Positions 1-5,908 are shown, numbered from the stretch's first letter. The stretch is DNA of 9,245 nt from Halococcaceae archaeon (GCA_007129135.1 SKWB01000022.1:1-9245), one strand, 5' to 3'. Notes: generated from the letters alone by a model not told the origin. Numbers and translations: made by a program.

Positions 1-78
1 GCCCTCGATGCCGATCACCCGCGGCTCGGCGGCCTCGGAGCCGGAGGTGTCCGGATCGGAGGGCAGCAGTCCGGCCAT
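1..78 (-). CDS. N-terminal fragment, probable winged-helix regulator
   Basis: The first 26 codons of a gene that continues beyond the left edge. The protein begins MAGLLPSDPD and reaches PRVIGIEG at the edge. From memory, this opening (a short Asp/Ser/Pro-rich tail, then PRVIG and an acidic stretch) resembles haloarchaeal ArsR-like winged-helix transcription regulators, but the DNA-binding domain lies outside the window, so the family is a tentative inference. The ATG is preceded by a GGGAG ribosome-binding sequence ending about 3-4 bases before it. It lies 42 bases downstream of the DUF2267 gene on the same strand, so read-through from that gene is possible. The intergenic gap also holds a weak A/T-containing stretch (CTCTTAC on the minus strand, near 104-110) that could be its own promoter. 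Confidence 0.5.
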   Translation of the reverse strand, partial: MAGLLPSDPDTSGSEAAEPRVIGIEG

Positions 79-120
79 CAACTCCCTTTCTTCTCCGACC
101 AGTAAGAGCGTTCGGTCCGG

Positions 121-552
121 TTACCCGTTCGACTCGCCCTCGGGCGGCGTCTCCTCCGTCTCCGCGAGTTCGAAGAGCGTCCCGTACTCCTCCGGAAGCC
201 CCGCTCGAACGTCCTCGAACTGCCCCTCGGTCACCGCGTCGTCGACCACGTCGAAGACGACGCGGGCGTGGTGGGCCGCGTCCGCCACCGCCTCGTCGCC
301 GTCGCCGACGCTCGCGTCGCGCTCGGCTACCCGACCGACGAACTCGTCGGGGCCGAACGACTCCGTCCTCCCCGCCCCGGAGAGCGGCCCTTCGAGCGGC
401 TCCGGGAGCTGTGCCGCGAGGTTCTCGGCCTGTCCGTCCTGGATCCGCTCGGCGAGCGTCGAGAGCGTCGCCCGGGTCGCCTCCTGGGCCTCCCCGCGCG
501 AACTCAGCTGCGCACGGTGCTGGACCTCGCCGATGAACGCGTCGTGGTCCAT
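121..552 (-). CDS. DUF2267 family protein
   Basis: A 143-residue acidic soluble protein starting MDHDAFIGEVQHRAQL. The pattern fits DUF2267: an opening helix of the type F-[IL]-x-x-V-x-x-R-A, a Thr/Ala-rich helix with L-A-E-R-I around residues 30-37, then A-A-Q-L-P at 46-50, and a second half with F-V-G-R-V-A (71-76), D-A-A-H-H-A-R-V-V (91-99) and R-A-G-L-P-E-E-Y (116-123). That gives two related helical halves, each ending in a Q-L-P or G-L-P-x-E-Y/L turn. The biochemical role of DUF2267 is unknown. It has no signal peptide or membrane segment. The last residues (about 130-143) are a disordered acidic tail. The start is the first ATG after a TATA-like element 25 bases upstream and gives a leaderless transcript. 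The gene is divergent from the 41-residue membrane protein. Confidence 0.85.
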   Translation of the reverse strand: MDHDAFIGEVQHRAQLSSRGEAQEATRATLSTLAERIQDGQAENLAAQLPEPLEGPLSGAGRTESFGPDEFVGRVAERDASVGDGDEAVADAAHHARVVFDVVDDAVTEGQFEDVRAGLPEEYGTLFELAETEETPPEGESNG

Positions 553-571
553 GTCCGGGCTACCGCACGGA

Positions 572-580
572 CGGGAATAA
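572..580 (-). promoter_or_regulatory. TATA-like element of the DUF2267 gene
   Basis: On the minus strand this reads GTTATTCCC, an A/T island in GC-rich DNA centred about 25 bases before the ATG at 552. This is where the TATA box sits for a leaderless haloarchaeal mRNA. Inferred from spacing and composition only. Confidence 0.45.
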
Positions 581-612
581 CGGCCGAGCCTGCGCGTGAT
601 GGCTGCCCGTAA

Positions 613-620
613 CGGCTTTT
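613..620 (+). promoter_or_regulatory. TATA-like element of the 41-residue membrane protein gene
   Basis: CGGCTTTT is centred about 27 bases before the ATG at 644. The T-run and spacing fit a leaderless transcript. It is a weak match, supported mainly by position. Confidence 0.35.
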
Positions 621-643
621 GCTCCTGACCGCTTCGGGCGTGT

Positions 644-769
644 ATGCTCACCGATCCGGCGTTCCTCATCATGATCGGGCTGTTGCTCTTCTTCGTCTTC
701 GGGACGTTCGTCTTCGTCCGCCGGGTGCTGCTCAGCTTCCGCGAAGGGATCGACCGGGGCCGACAGTAG
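644..769 (+). CDS. small single-helix membrane protein, 41 residues
   Basis: A short ORF starting MLTDPAFLIMIGLLLFFVFG. Residues about 6-25 form one hydrophobic helix rich in Phe and Leu, followed by a basic segment (VRRVLLSFREGIDRGRQ). By the positive-inside rule the N terminus would face out and the C terminus the cytoplasm. I recall similar tiny membrane proteins being widespread in haloarchaea, without assigned function. The TATA-like element 27 bases upstream, codons ending mainly in G or C, and isolation from other frames support a real gene. It sits between the divergent DUF2267 gene and the convergent threonine aldolase gene, whose stop lies 22 bases away. Function unknown. Confidence 0.75.
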   Translation: MLTDPAFLIMIGLLLFFVFGTFVFVRRVLLSFREGIDRGRQ

Positions 770-770
770 A

Positions 771-784
771 TTCCTCGCGGGGAA
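771..784. terminator. small palindrome between convergent genes
   Basis: TTCCT at 771-775 pairs with GGGAA at 780-784 around CGCG (four Watson-Crick pairs plus one T-G pair). It fills most of the 22-base gap between the stops of the 41-residue protein gene and the threonine aldolase gene. It may form a short hairpin at the ends of both transcripts. No T-tract follows, so a terminator role is only a guess. Confidence 0.25.
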
Positions 785-791
785 CGAGTCG

Positions 792-1808
792 CTAGAGCGC
801 GGCAGAGACCCGCTCGACCACCCTCTCTACGTCCTCTCCGCTCACGTCGAGGTGCGTACAGAACCGGACGACGTGCTCGTCGAACGGCACGCCGAGGACT
901 CCGTGTTCCGAACAGGCCGCGAGGAACTCCTCGGCGGTGTGGCCGGTGTCCTCCGTGTGGAGGAGGACGATGTTCGTCTCCGGCGTCGGGACGCGGAGCC
1001 CGGCGACGCCCTCGAGCCCCTCCGCGAGCGCCCGTGCGTTCTCGTGGTCCGCCGCGAGCCGGTCCCTGTTCTCCAGCGCGAGCAGCCCCGGCGCGGCGAG
1101 CACGCCCGCCTGGCGCATCCCGCCGCCGAAGAGCTTCCGCTCGCGACGGGCCCGGTCGACGAGTTCCTCGGGACCGGCGAACATCGAGCCAACCGGCGCG
1201 CCGAGCCCCTTCGAGAGACAGAACATCACCGAATCGGCGTTCTCGACGAGCTCCGGCGCGGGCGTCGAGAGCGCAGCCGCGGCGTTGAACAGCCGCGCGC
1301 CGTCCACGTGAACCGGCACGCCGAGGTCGTGGGCTTCCTCGCAGACGGCATCGACGTCCTCCTTCGCGATCGCCGTCCCGCCCTTGCTGTTGTGGGTGTT
1401 CTCCAGGCAGACCAGGCCCGTCCCCGGCCGGTGGAGGTCCTCCGCGACGTAGCCCTCCCTGACCTGTGCGGGCGAGATCACGCCCCGGTCGTCGCCGTCG
1501 ACCATCCGCACCTGGAGGCCCGCGTGCTGAGAGAACCCCGCCAGCTCCCACTTCACGACGTGGCTGTCGCGTTCGGCGAGCACCTCCTGGCCGTGGTCGG
1601 TGTGGACGCGCCCGGCGATCTGGTTGCCCATCGTCCCCGTGGGGACGAACAGCGCCGCCTCCATCCCGACCGCGTCGGCCGCCCGCCGCTCGAGTTCGTT
1701 CACCGTCGGGTCCTCCCCGTAGACGTCGTCGCCCACCTCGGCCTCGGCGCTCGCCTCGCGCATCGCCCGGGAGGGCCGCGTCACCGTGTCGCTTCGCAGG
1801 TCGATCAT
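792..1808 (-). CDS. ltaE: L-threonine aldolase (low specificity, PLP-dependent)
   Basis: A 338-residue protein of the normal size for the fold-type I threonine aldolase family, which splits L-threonine or L-allo-threonine into glycine and acetaldehyde in the cytoplasm. Seen in the sequence: the family opening IDLRSDTVTRPS at residues 2-13; GDDVYGEDPTVNELE (27-40); the phosphate-binding turn PTGTMGNQ (56-63); SHVVKWE at 82-88 with His83 in the position of the substrate-binding/PLP-stacking His; ENTHNSKGG (136-144); VHVDGARLFNA (166-176), where Asp169 should contact the PLP ring nitrogen and Arg172 the carboxylate; and CLSKGLGAPVGS (197-208), where Lys200 should form the Schiff base. The ATG at 1808 is preferred over longer in-frame starts because the family motif begins right after it and a TATA-like element lies 27 bases upstream. 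It is divergent from the aminopeptidase. Links to glycine/serine metabolism are inferred from the family. Confidence 0.95.
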   Translation of the reverse strand: MIDLRSDTVTRPSRAMREASAEAEVGDDVYGEDPTVNELERRAADAVGMEAALFVPTGTMGNQIAGRVHTDHGQEVLAERDSHVVKWELAGFSQHAGLQVRMVDGDDRGVISPAQVREGYVAEDLHRPGTGLVCLENTHNSKGGTAIAKEDVDAVCEEAHDLGVPVHVDGARLFNAAAALSTPAPELVENADSVMFCLSKGLGAPVGSMFAGPEELVDRARRERKLFGGGMRQAGVLAAPGLLALENRDRLAADHENARALAEGLEGVAGLRVPTPETNIVLLHTEDTGHTAEEFLAACSEHGVLGVPFDEHVVRFCTHLDVSGEDVERVVERVSAAL

Positions 1809-1830
1809 GCGGGGGGTACCCGCGGGAGGG

Positions 1831-1840
1831 GGAAATAGGC
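1831..1840 (-). promoter_or_regulatory. TATA-like element of the threonine aldolase gene
   Basis: The minus strand reads GCCTATTTCC, centred 27 bases before the ATG at 1808. It is the only A/T patch in that part of the gap. It supports the chosen start and a leaderless transcript. Confidence 0.45.
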
Positions 1841-1849
1841 GGCGTTCGC

Positions 1850-1873
1850 GGCGGTTCGCTCTGGCGAACCGCC
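1850..1873. promoter_or_regulatory. perfect 10-bp inverted repeat in a divergent promoter region
   Basis: GGCGGTTCGC at 1850-1859 is the exact reverse complement of the ten bases at 1864-1873, with TCTG between. It lies in the 110-base gap between the divergent threonine aldolase and aminopeptidase genes, just upstream of both presumed TATA elements. A related partial half-site, GGCGTTCGC, lies directly before it at 1841-1849. Position and symmetry suit an operator for a dimeric regulator acting on both genes; an RNA hairpin is the alternative. Confidence 0.4.
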
Positions 1874-1885
1874 CTCTCGACCGCA

Positions 1886-1893
1886 ACACGTTT
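1886..1893 (+). promoter_or_regulatory. possible TATA-like element of the aminopeptidase gene
   Basis: ACACGTTT is centred about 29 bases before the ATG at 1919. The match is weak, and it is chosen on spacing for a leaderless transcript. Confidence 0.3.
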
Positions 1894-1918
1894 GCCGGCC
1901 GTCACGCACTCTCCGGAT

Positions 1919-3004
1919 ATGGATCCACGTGTCCGCGAACACGCCGGCGTGATCGCCGAACACTCGGTCGATCTCGGTGCCGGGGACAACGTCGTCATCG
2001 CCGCGCACCCGGTCGCCTCGGAGCTCGCCGTCGCGCTCCACGAGGTCTGTGGCGACGTCGGCGCGAACCCGGTCTACCTGAGCGGCGACGACCGGGCGAG
2101 CCGAGCCTATCTCAGGGCCTCCGAGGGCGAGTTCGAGACCCCGGACCACCAGCGGGCGCTCACCGAGGCCGCGGACGTCTTCGTCTTCGTCCGGGCGAAC
2201 GAGAACGTCACCGAGACGAGTGACGTCGACCCCGCGATCAACGCGGACTACTCGCGCGCCCAGCAGCCGATCCGGAAGGAACGGCTCTCGAAGCGCTGGT
2301 GTCTCACCGGCTTTCCCGCCCCCGCGAACGCCCAGCTCGCCGGGATGAGCACGGAGGGATACGAGAACTTCGTCTGGGACGCCGTGAACAAGGACTGGGA
2401 GGCCCAGCGCGAGCACCAGGAGCGGATGGTCGACCTCCTCGACCCGGCCGACGAGGTCCGGATCCGTTCCGGTGAGGAGACGGAGCTCACGATGAGCGTC
2501 GCCGGCAACCGGACGATCAACGACTACGGCGAGAAGAACCTCCCCGGAGGAGAGGTGTTCACCGCACCCGTGAGGGAGAGCGTCGAGGGCTCGGTCCACT
2601 TCGACAAGCCGCTCTACCGGCAGGGCCGCGAGATCACCGACGTCCGCCTCGAGTTCGAGGACGGGCGGGTGACCGCCCACAGCGCCGCGAAGAACGAGGA
2701 CGTGCTCACGGAGGTCCTGGAGACCGACGAGGGCGCGCGCTACCTCGGCGAGCTCGGGATCGGGATGAACCGCGAGATCGATCGGTTCACCTACAACATG
2801 CTCTTCGACGAGAAGATGGGCGATACGGTACACATGGCCGTCGGGATGGCCTACGACGAGTGCGTCGGCGAGGGGAACGCGGTGAACGAGAGCGCGACGC
2901 ACGTCGACATGATCGTCGATATGGCCGAGGACTCGGTCCTGGAGGTCGACGGCGAGGTCGTCCAGCGCGACGGGACGTTCGTCTTCGAGGACGGCTTCGA
3001 GTAG
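1919..3004 (+). CDS. M29-family metal-dependent aminopeptidase
   Basis: A 361-residue cytoplasmic protein of peptidase family M29 (AmpS/PepS/AmpT type), which removes N-terminal residues from peptides using two metal ions. The length fits archaeal members. The N-terminal domain carries VREHAGVIAEHSVDLGAGDNV near residues 5-25; the catalytic domain starts with NRTINDYGEKNLPGGEVFTAP. Metal and catalytic candidates are Glu212 (PGGEVF), Glu278 (LGELGIG), His305 and Tyr312 (VHMAVGMAY), and His328 with Asp330 (ATHVDM). The spacings Glu212-Glu278 (66), His305-Tyr312 (7) and His328-Asp330 (2) agree with the ligand pattern I recall for the Staphylococcus AmpS enzyme. The ATG at 1919 is the natural start because the protein homology begins there; upstream in-frame sequence is antisense to the aldolase gene. 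Likely role: peptide turnover. The exact specificity cannot be told. Confidence 0.92.
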   Translation: MDPRVREHAGVIAEHSVDLGAGDNVVIAAHPVASELAVALHEVCGDVGANPVYLSGDDRASRAYLRASEGEFETPDHQRALTEAADVFVFVRANENVTETSDVDPAINADYSRAQQPIRKERLSKRWCLTGFPAPANAQLAGMSTEGYENFVWDAVNKDWEAQREHQERMVDLLDPADEVRIRSGEETELTMSVAGNRTINDYGEKNLPGGEVFTAPVRESVEGSVHFDKPLYRQGREITDVRLEFEDGRVTAHSAAKNEDVLTEVLETDEGARYLGELGIGMNREIDRFTYNMLFDEKMGDTVHMAVGMAYDECVGEGNAVNESATHVDMIVDMAEDSVLEVDGEVVQRDGTFVFEDGFE

Positions 3005-3206
3005 CGCGAGGGGTCCGTCCGGGCGCTTCCGATACCGACGGCTCGTCGCCAAAGCGCGGTCTCGCGGACGGCCCGCGAAACGGTGCGATCCGGACGGCCC
3101 GGTCGATGTTGTTAAATCACCTCTCCAAAACCGGGCGATGTTATCAAGAACGTGGGTCGCGATGGCAGGACGAGTTATCAACCCGTGGCCCATACCGTAG
3201 ATCGTA
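3005..3206. other. intergenic stretch with hairpin and repeated TTATCA-type elements
   Basis: I see no convincing gene here. TCGCGG (3062-3067) pairs with CCGCGA (3073-3078), a possible hairpin after the aminopeptidase stop. From about 3108 the base composition turns A/T-richer, with three similar promoter-like elements: GTTAAATCA near 3111-3119, GTTATCAA at 3140-3147 and GTTATCAA at 3174-3181. The last is placed correctly for the Cys-rich peptide gene; the others could be extra promoters or operator sites. Confidence 0.5.
3174..3181 (+). promoter_or_regulatory. TATA-like element of the Cys-rich peptide gene
   Basis: GTTATCAA is centred about 29 bases before the ATG at 3207, the expected distance for a leaderless transcript. 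The same octamer occurs 34 bases further upstream (3140-3147). Confidence 0.5.
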
Positions 3207-3287
3207 ATGTCCGCCTGTTGTGACCCGATCTGTGGCTGTGACGACGTGTGCACGTGCGAGGACGACTGCGACTGCGCGTCCTGCTGA
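3207..3287 (+). CDS. metallothionein-like Cys-rich peptide, 26 residues
   Basis: A complete tiny ORF from ATG to TGA. Of 26 residues, 9 are Cys (positions 4, 5, 9, 11, 15, 17, 21, 23, 26) and 7 are Asp or Glu. There are three C-x-C motifs (CGC, CTC, CDC) plus a C-C pair, and no aromatic residue, which is the hallmark composition of metallothioneins. Acidic residues fill most of the space between thiols, as expected in a halophile. A TATA-like element stands 29 bases upstream, so the gene appears to be transcribed alone and leaderless. By analogy with metallothioneins it could bind Zn, Cu or Cd as a thiolate cluster in the cytoplasm; this is inferred from composition, not homology I can confirm. 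It is far shorter than typical bacterial metallothioneins (about 50-60 residues). The alternative is a chance ORF, but the regular C-x-C spacing and promoter argue against that. Confidence 0.65.
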   Translation: MSACCDPICGCDDVCTCEDDCDCASC

Positions 3288-3430
3288 CCCGTCAGAACCG
3301 ACTCCGAACCACTCCCGGTTTCCGAACACACCCGACGAGCGCCAGCGCTCCGCTCCCCATCCCGAGCGCCGTCGATTCCTGATGGCTGGTCGCCAATCCG
3401 TTTTATTAGCCCGGTCGGTGTGTCTCCGGT
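3288..3430. other. intergenic leader region before the FkbM-type gene
   Basis: No supported gene. The sequence is GC-rich and pyrimidine-rich on the plus strand until the A/T island at 3401-3408. I see no strong hairpin or T-tract that would mark the end of the Cys-rich peptide transcript. Confidence 0.4.
3401..3408 (+). promoter_or_regulatory. TATA element of the FkbM-type methyltransferase gene
   Basis: TTTTATTA is the best TATA match in this part of the window. It is centred 26-27 bases before the ATG at 3431 and supports that start and a leaderless mRNA. Confidence 0.7.
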
Positions 3431-4264
3431 ATGCTGTCGTGGGATCGGCCCGTCGAGATCTATCGCAACGAAGGGGTGGTGACCCTCGGAGCGAAGACGG
3501 CGCGTCTCCTCGGACACAGGGCGATCGACACCTACTGGGCCGGCCGCGAGTCGCGGCCGGTCACCGTCGCCGGTGTGACGGCGACGTTCCCGATCGAGGG
3601 CTGGGCCGAGTCGTACCGACTCCGTCGGTCGCTGTCGCTCGAACGGCCGATGCTCAGCGATCTGCTCGCGTCGCTCAGACCGGACGACGTCTTCTACGAC
3701 GTCGGTGCACACGTCGGGCTCTACAGCTGTCTCGCCGCGAACGTCGTCGGCGGTGACCGGGTCGTCGCGTTCGAACCCGACCCGAAGAACGTCGAGACGC
3801 TCTGTCGGAACCTCTCGCACAACACGAGCGAGGCGAACGTCCTCGACTGTGCGCTCGCCTCCGGGGCCGGTCGGATCCTGCTCGACGGGATGGACGGCCC
3901 GTTCCGGAGTCGCGGCTCGATCGTCTCCGACGGCGGGCCGGACGCGATCGTCGTCGAACAACGCGCGGGCGACGGACTCGTCGCCAGGGGGGAGATCCCA
4001 CCGCCGACGGTGCTCAAGATAGACGTCGAGGGTGCCGAGGGCCTCGTCCTCGAGGGGCTCTCCCGGTCGATCGCGGACGAGCGCTGTCGTCTCGTCTACT
4101 GCGAACTCCACCACCAGAACGACGACCGGGGAACCCCGACCGAGGCCCGCGGTGCCGATCCGAACGGGACGATCTCGCGGCTCCGCTCGCTCGGCTTCGA
4201 GACGGAGGTCCTCGACGACCGAAACGGCGAGGTCCTTGTGAAGGCGCGACGACCCACGGGTTAG
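3431..4264 (+). CDS. FkbM-family SAM-dependent methyltransferase
   Basis: A 277-residue soluble protein. Residues about 85-275 form a Rossmann-type methyltransferase domain: SAM-binding motif I FYDVGAHVGLYS (88-99), motif II VAFEPDPKN (112-120) with the acidic residue for the SAM ribose, and the FkbM signature LKIDVEGAEGLVLEG (195-209), followed by VYCELHH (222-228). The first 80 residues are a family-typical N-terminal part with no membrane helix. FkbM-type enzymes usually O-methylate sugars or other hydroxyls in glycans, lipids and antibiotics, so a role in decorating a surface glycan is plausible next to a surface-protein locus, but the substrate is not visible. The stop codon interlocks with that of the convergent secreted protein gene (shared bases TTAG at 4261-4264), so the two transcripts must overlap in antisense. 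A clear TATA element sets the start. Confidence 0.9.
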   Translation: MLSWDRPVEIYRNEGVVTLGAKTARLLGHRAIDTYWAGRESRPVTVAGVTATFPIEGWAESYRLRRSLSLERPMLSDLLASLRPDDVFYDVGAHVGLYSCLAANVVGGDRVVAFEPDPKNVETLCRNLSHNTSEANVLDCALASGAGRILLDGMDGPFRSRGSIVSDGGPDAIVVEQRAGDGLVARGEIPPPTVLKIDVEGAEGLVLEGLSRSIADERCRLVYCELHHQNDDRGTPTEARGADPNGTISRLRSLGFETEVLDDRNGEVLVKARRPTG

Positions 4265-5181
4265 ACGGTGACGTCGACCGTCTGGTAGCCGCCGTCGACG
4301 TAGAGCGTCACCTCGACCGTCTCGCCGTCGAGTGGAACCGGACCGTCCTCGTCCTCGAACACGCGCAGTTCGAGTGTGACCGTCTCGCCGGCGTCTATCG
4401 ACACGTCCTCGTCGAACCGCTCGTCGGTTCCGAGCTCCCACTGGTGGGGCTCGGCCGGTGGAGCCCGCAGCTCTCCGCGTGCCTCGTCGTCGCCGTCCCG
4501 GAGGACGGCCTCCGAACCGGGTCCGTCTCCGATCGCGCTCGCCTCCGCGGTCGTCTCGACGGCGAGCCCCTCGAGGGTGACGTCCTCGAGCGCCGTCAGT
4601 TCGATGTCGACCGCTCCGGTCTGCCCCCCGGCGGCGGCCTCGACGTCCGTGAACCGCTCGACCGGACCGTCCGACTCGATCCCCTCGTCCCCAGGTCCGG
4701 TTCCGTCCGGCGGCCCCCGTCGGTCGCCACAGTCGTACTCGAACTCGACGGTTCGGGAGAACGATTCGATCGTGACGTGACCCGTGGCCGCTCGCTCCAC
4801 GACGACGGTGAGTTCACCGGTTCCGTCCTCACCGCCGCGGGCTTCACGCTCACACTCGAGGCTCAGATCCGTCCGCTCGCCCACCGCGATCGGGGCGTCG
4901 TCGAACCCGTCCGCGACCCTGACTGGGCCGTTCAGTTCGACCTCGACGTCGAACTCCTCGAGCGGCTCATCGGCGTTGTTCACGAGCGTGAGCACCGTCG
5001 TCACGTCGTCGGGTCCGACGGTCTCTCCCCCCTCTTCGACCCCGATCAACCCTCGATCCTCGCTCAGCCCGACGCTCACCCCGCGGTCGGACTCGACGAC
5101 GCCCAGCCCGAAGGTCGGCCCGGCGAGCAGAGCGACCCCCACGCCGAGACAGACCAGTCCGACGAGGAGCAGCGGTCGCAT
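4261..5181 (-). CDS. secreted acidic beta-rich surface protein
   Basis: A 306-residue protein. Residues 3-26 are a hydrophobic signal or anchor segment (RPLLLVGLVCLGVGVALLAG), and the rest is predicted to be outside the cell. After it come FGLGVVESDRGVSVGLSED and LIGV (25-47), closely matching the same region of the small DUF1102-like protein at 5909-6415 (FGSGAF...ERSVTVDVAED...LIAL). A second shared motif is TLVNNADEPLE (65-75) versus SVTNNHEEPVE. Region 1 (about 30-151) has two Cys (110, 151) able to form a disulfide; a Gly/Asp/Pro-rich linker (152-176) leads to region 2 (about 177-306), a second string of alternating beta-like segments ending DGGYQTVDVTV. I recognise no enzyme motif. The ATG overlaps the TGA of the DUF7344 gene by one base (TGATG), so the two are translationally coupled. 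Likely an exported subunit related to DUF1102/TasA-like proteins; this is inference. Confidence 0.72.
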   Translation of the reverse strand: MRPLLLVGLVCLGVGVALLAGPTFGLGVVESDRGVSVGLSEDRGLIGVEEGGETVGPDDVTTVLTLVNNADEPLEEFDVEVELNGPVRVADGFDDAPIAVGERTDLSLECEREARGGEDGTGELTVVVERAATGHVTIESFSRTVEFEYDCGDRRGPPDGTGPGDEGIESDGPVERFTDVEAAAGGQTGAVDIELTALEDVTLEGLAVETTAEASAIGDGPGSEAVLRDGDDEARGELRAPPAEPHQWELGTDERFDEDVSIDAGETVTLELRVFEDEDGPVPLDGETVEVTLYVDGGYQTVDVTV

Positions 5182-5717
5182 CAGGGCGGGCGCTCCATTC
5201 CCCCGAGACGGTAGCGCTGGTTGGTGTACGCGTGGGCGGCCGCGCTCGCGCCGAAGAGCACGATCAGCGCGGTCGCCCAGCCGAGTTCGGGGACCTGGTG
5301 GGTCGGTACCAGTCCGATCCAGAGGCCGGCGACGACGCAGAGCGCGATGCCGGAGAGGCCGAGGTAGTAGACGGCCCACGGGACCGAATCGCCGGGGACG
5401 ACGTCGAGGTAGACCTCGAGCCGTTCCGCGTCCTCGGTCAGTTCCGCCTCCCGTCCGTCGTACTCGATGATCCCGCTCTCGGCGAGCGTGGGGAGGTGCG
5501 TCTGCTGGAGCGAGGTGTAGATCCGCTTTCGCTCCGCCGAGGTGAGCTCCGAGCGCTCCTTGTCGAGCTCCCAGGCCCCGACGCGCTCGGCGAGTTCCGA
5601 GAGGCTCACCGGTCGCCCCTCGTGCTTGCAGATGTGGATCGCGTACCGACGGCGATGGCTACTCAGGATGGAGAACAGTTCGCTTTTCGAGTGTGTCGTC
5701 TCCCGGTCCATCGCCAT
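5181..5717 (-). CDS. DUF7344-type winged-helix protein with two membrane helices
   Basis: 178 residues. Residues about 8-100 form a winged-helix domain: SKSELFSILSSHRRRYAIHI (10-29), SLSELAERVGAWE (38-50), a basic helix SAERKRIYTSLQQTHLPTLAESGIIEYD (60-87, the likely recognition helix and wing approach), then LTEDAERLEVYLD. This matches the haloarchaeal domain named DUF7344, believed to bind DNA. Residues about 113-135 and 146-164 are two membrane helices, so the regulator is probably tethered to the membrane with its DNA-binding part in the cytoplasm. Starts at 5720 (GTG), 5717 and 5711 (ATG) are all possible; 5717 is chosen because the TATA-like element at 5749-5754 predicts a transcript start around 5724. 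It leads a two-gene operon with the secreted protein gene (one-base overlap) and is divergent from the DUF1102-signal peptidase-DUF5305 arm, which makes it the obvious candidate regulator of the locus. Confidence 0.85.
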   Translation of the reverse strand: MAMDRETTHSKSELFSILSSHRRRYAIHICKHEGRPVSLSELAERVGAWELDKERSELTSAERKRIYTSLQQTHLPTLAESGIIEYDGREAELTEDAERLEVYLDVVPGDSVPWAVYYLGLSGIALCVVAGLWIGLVPTHQVPELGWATALIVLFGASAAAHAYTNQRYRLGGMERPP

Positions 5718-5748
5718 CACGGCTCGCAGACGTTACGGAAAGCCGAGG

Positions 5749-5754
5749 TATATC
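5749..5754 (-). promoter_or_regulatory. TATA element of the DUF7344 operon
   Basis: The minus strand reads GATATA in an AAAAGATATACC context, about 34 bases before the ATG at 5717. It is one of the most A/T-rich patches of the window and would give a very short leader. Confidence 0.55.
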
Positions 5755-5755
5755 T

Positions 5756-5811
5756 TTTCCGGGTAGATATGTACGACAGTACCACGGTTCAAGCAGTGCT
5801 TTCCGGATAGA
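5756..5811. promoter_or_regulatory. direct repeat pair in the divergent promoter region
   Basis: TTTCCGGGTAGA at 5756-5767 recurs with one mismatch as TTTCCGGATAGA at 5800-5811, 44 bases apart (about four helical turns). The second copy overlaps a 6-bp inverted repeat, GCTTTC (5798-5803) and GAAAGC (5810-5815). The first copy abuts the TATA element of the DUF7344 operon. The arrangement suits operator sites for a regulator of both arms. Confidence 0.35.
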
Positions 5812-5908
5812 AAGCCCGACATTACAAAGAGAGTATGCTTCCCCTACCCGAGTAGGAACGCGTGGTAATCGGTCCATGCCGATCACGTGTCCGGAGTACT
5901 GATACAAA
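5812..5908 (+). promoter_or_regulatory. upstream region of the DUF1102-like gene
   Basis: The promoter is less clear than on the other arm. Candidate A/T elements are ATTACAAA (5821-5828) and GGTAATC (5864-5870), the latter giving a short leader. Small symmetrical sequences are packed here: CCTAC/GTAGG at 5843-5856, ATCGG/CCGAT at 5868-5883 and the palindrome CACGTG at 5884-5889. A GGAG at 5893-5896 lies 12 bases before the ATG, rather far for a ribosome-binding site. Confidence 0.35.

Noticed and set aside
852..1838. A 328-residue plus-strand frame opposite the threonine aldolase gene
   Set aside because: It is the antisense shadow of a well-supported gene with all catalytic motifs.
121..1998. 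A 625-residue minus-strand reading frame joining the DUF2267 gene to sequence across the aldolase gene
   Set aside because: Only the last 143 residues are a natural protein. The rest is Arg/Gly-rich out-of-frame translation of the aldolase gene.
3106..3207. A possible 33-residue plus-strand ORF just before the Cys-rich peptide
   Set aside because: The product is basic and has no pattern. It spans the promoter-like elements, and its stop overlaps the ATG of the better-supported peptide gene.
3144..3329. A 61-residue minus-strand frame opposite the Cys-rich peptide
   Set aside because: Not acidic, no promoter or recognisable domain. The plus-strand peptide has much stronger composition and promoter evidence.
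1805..4441. A very long minus-strand reading frame (878 residues)
   Set aside because: It is antisense to the aminopeptidase, Cys-rich peptide and methyltransferase genes. Long open antisense frames are usual in GC-rich DNA, and its sequence shows no domain.
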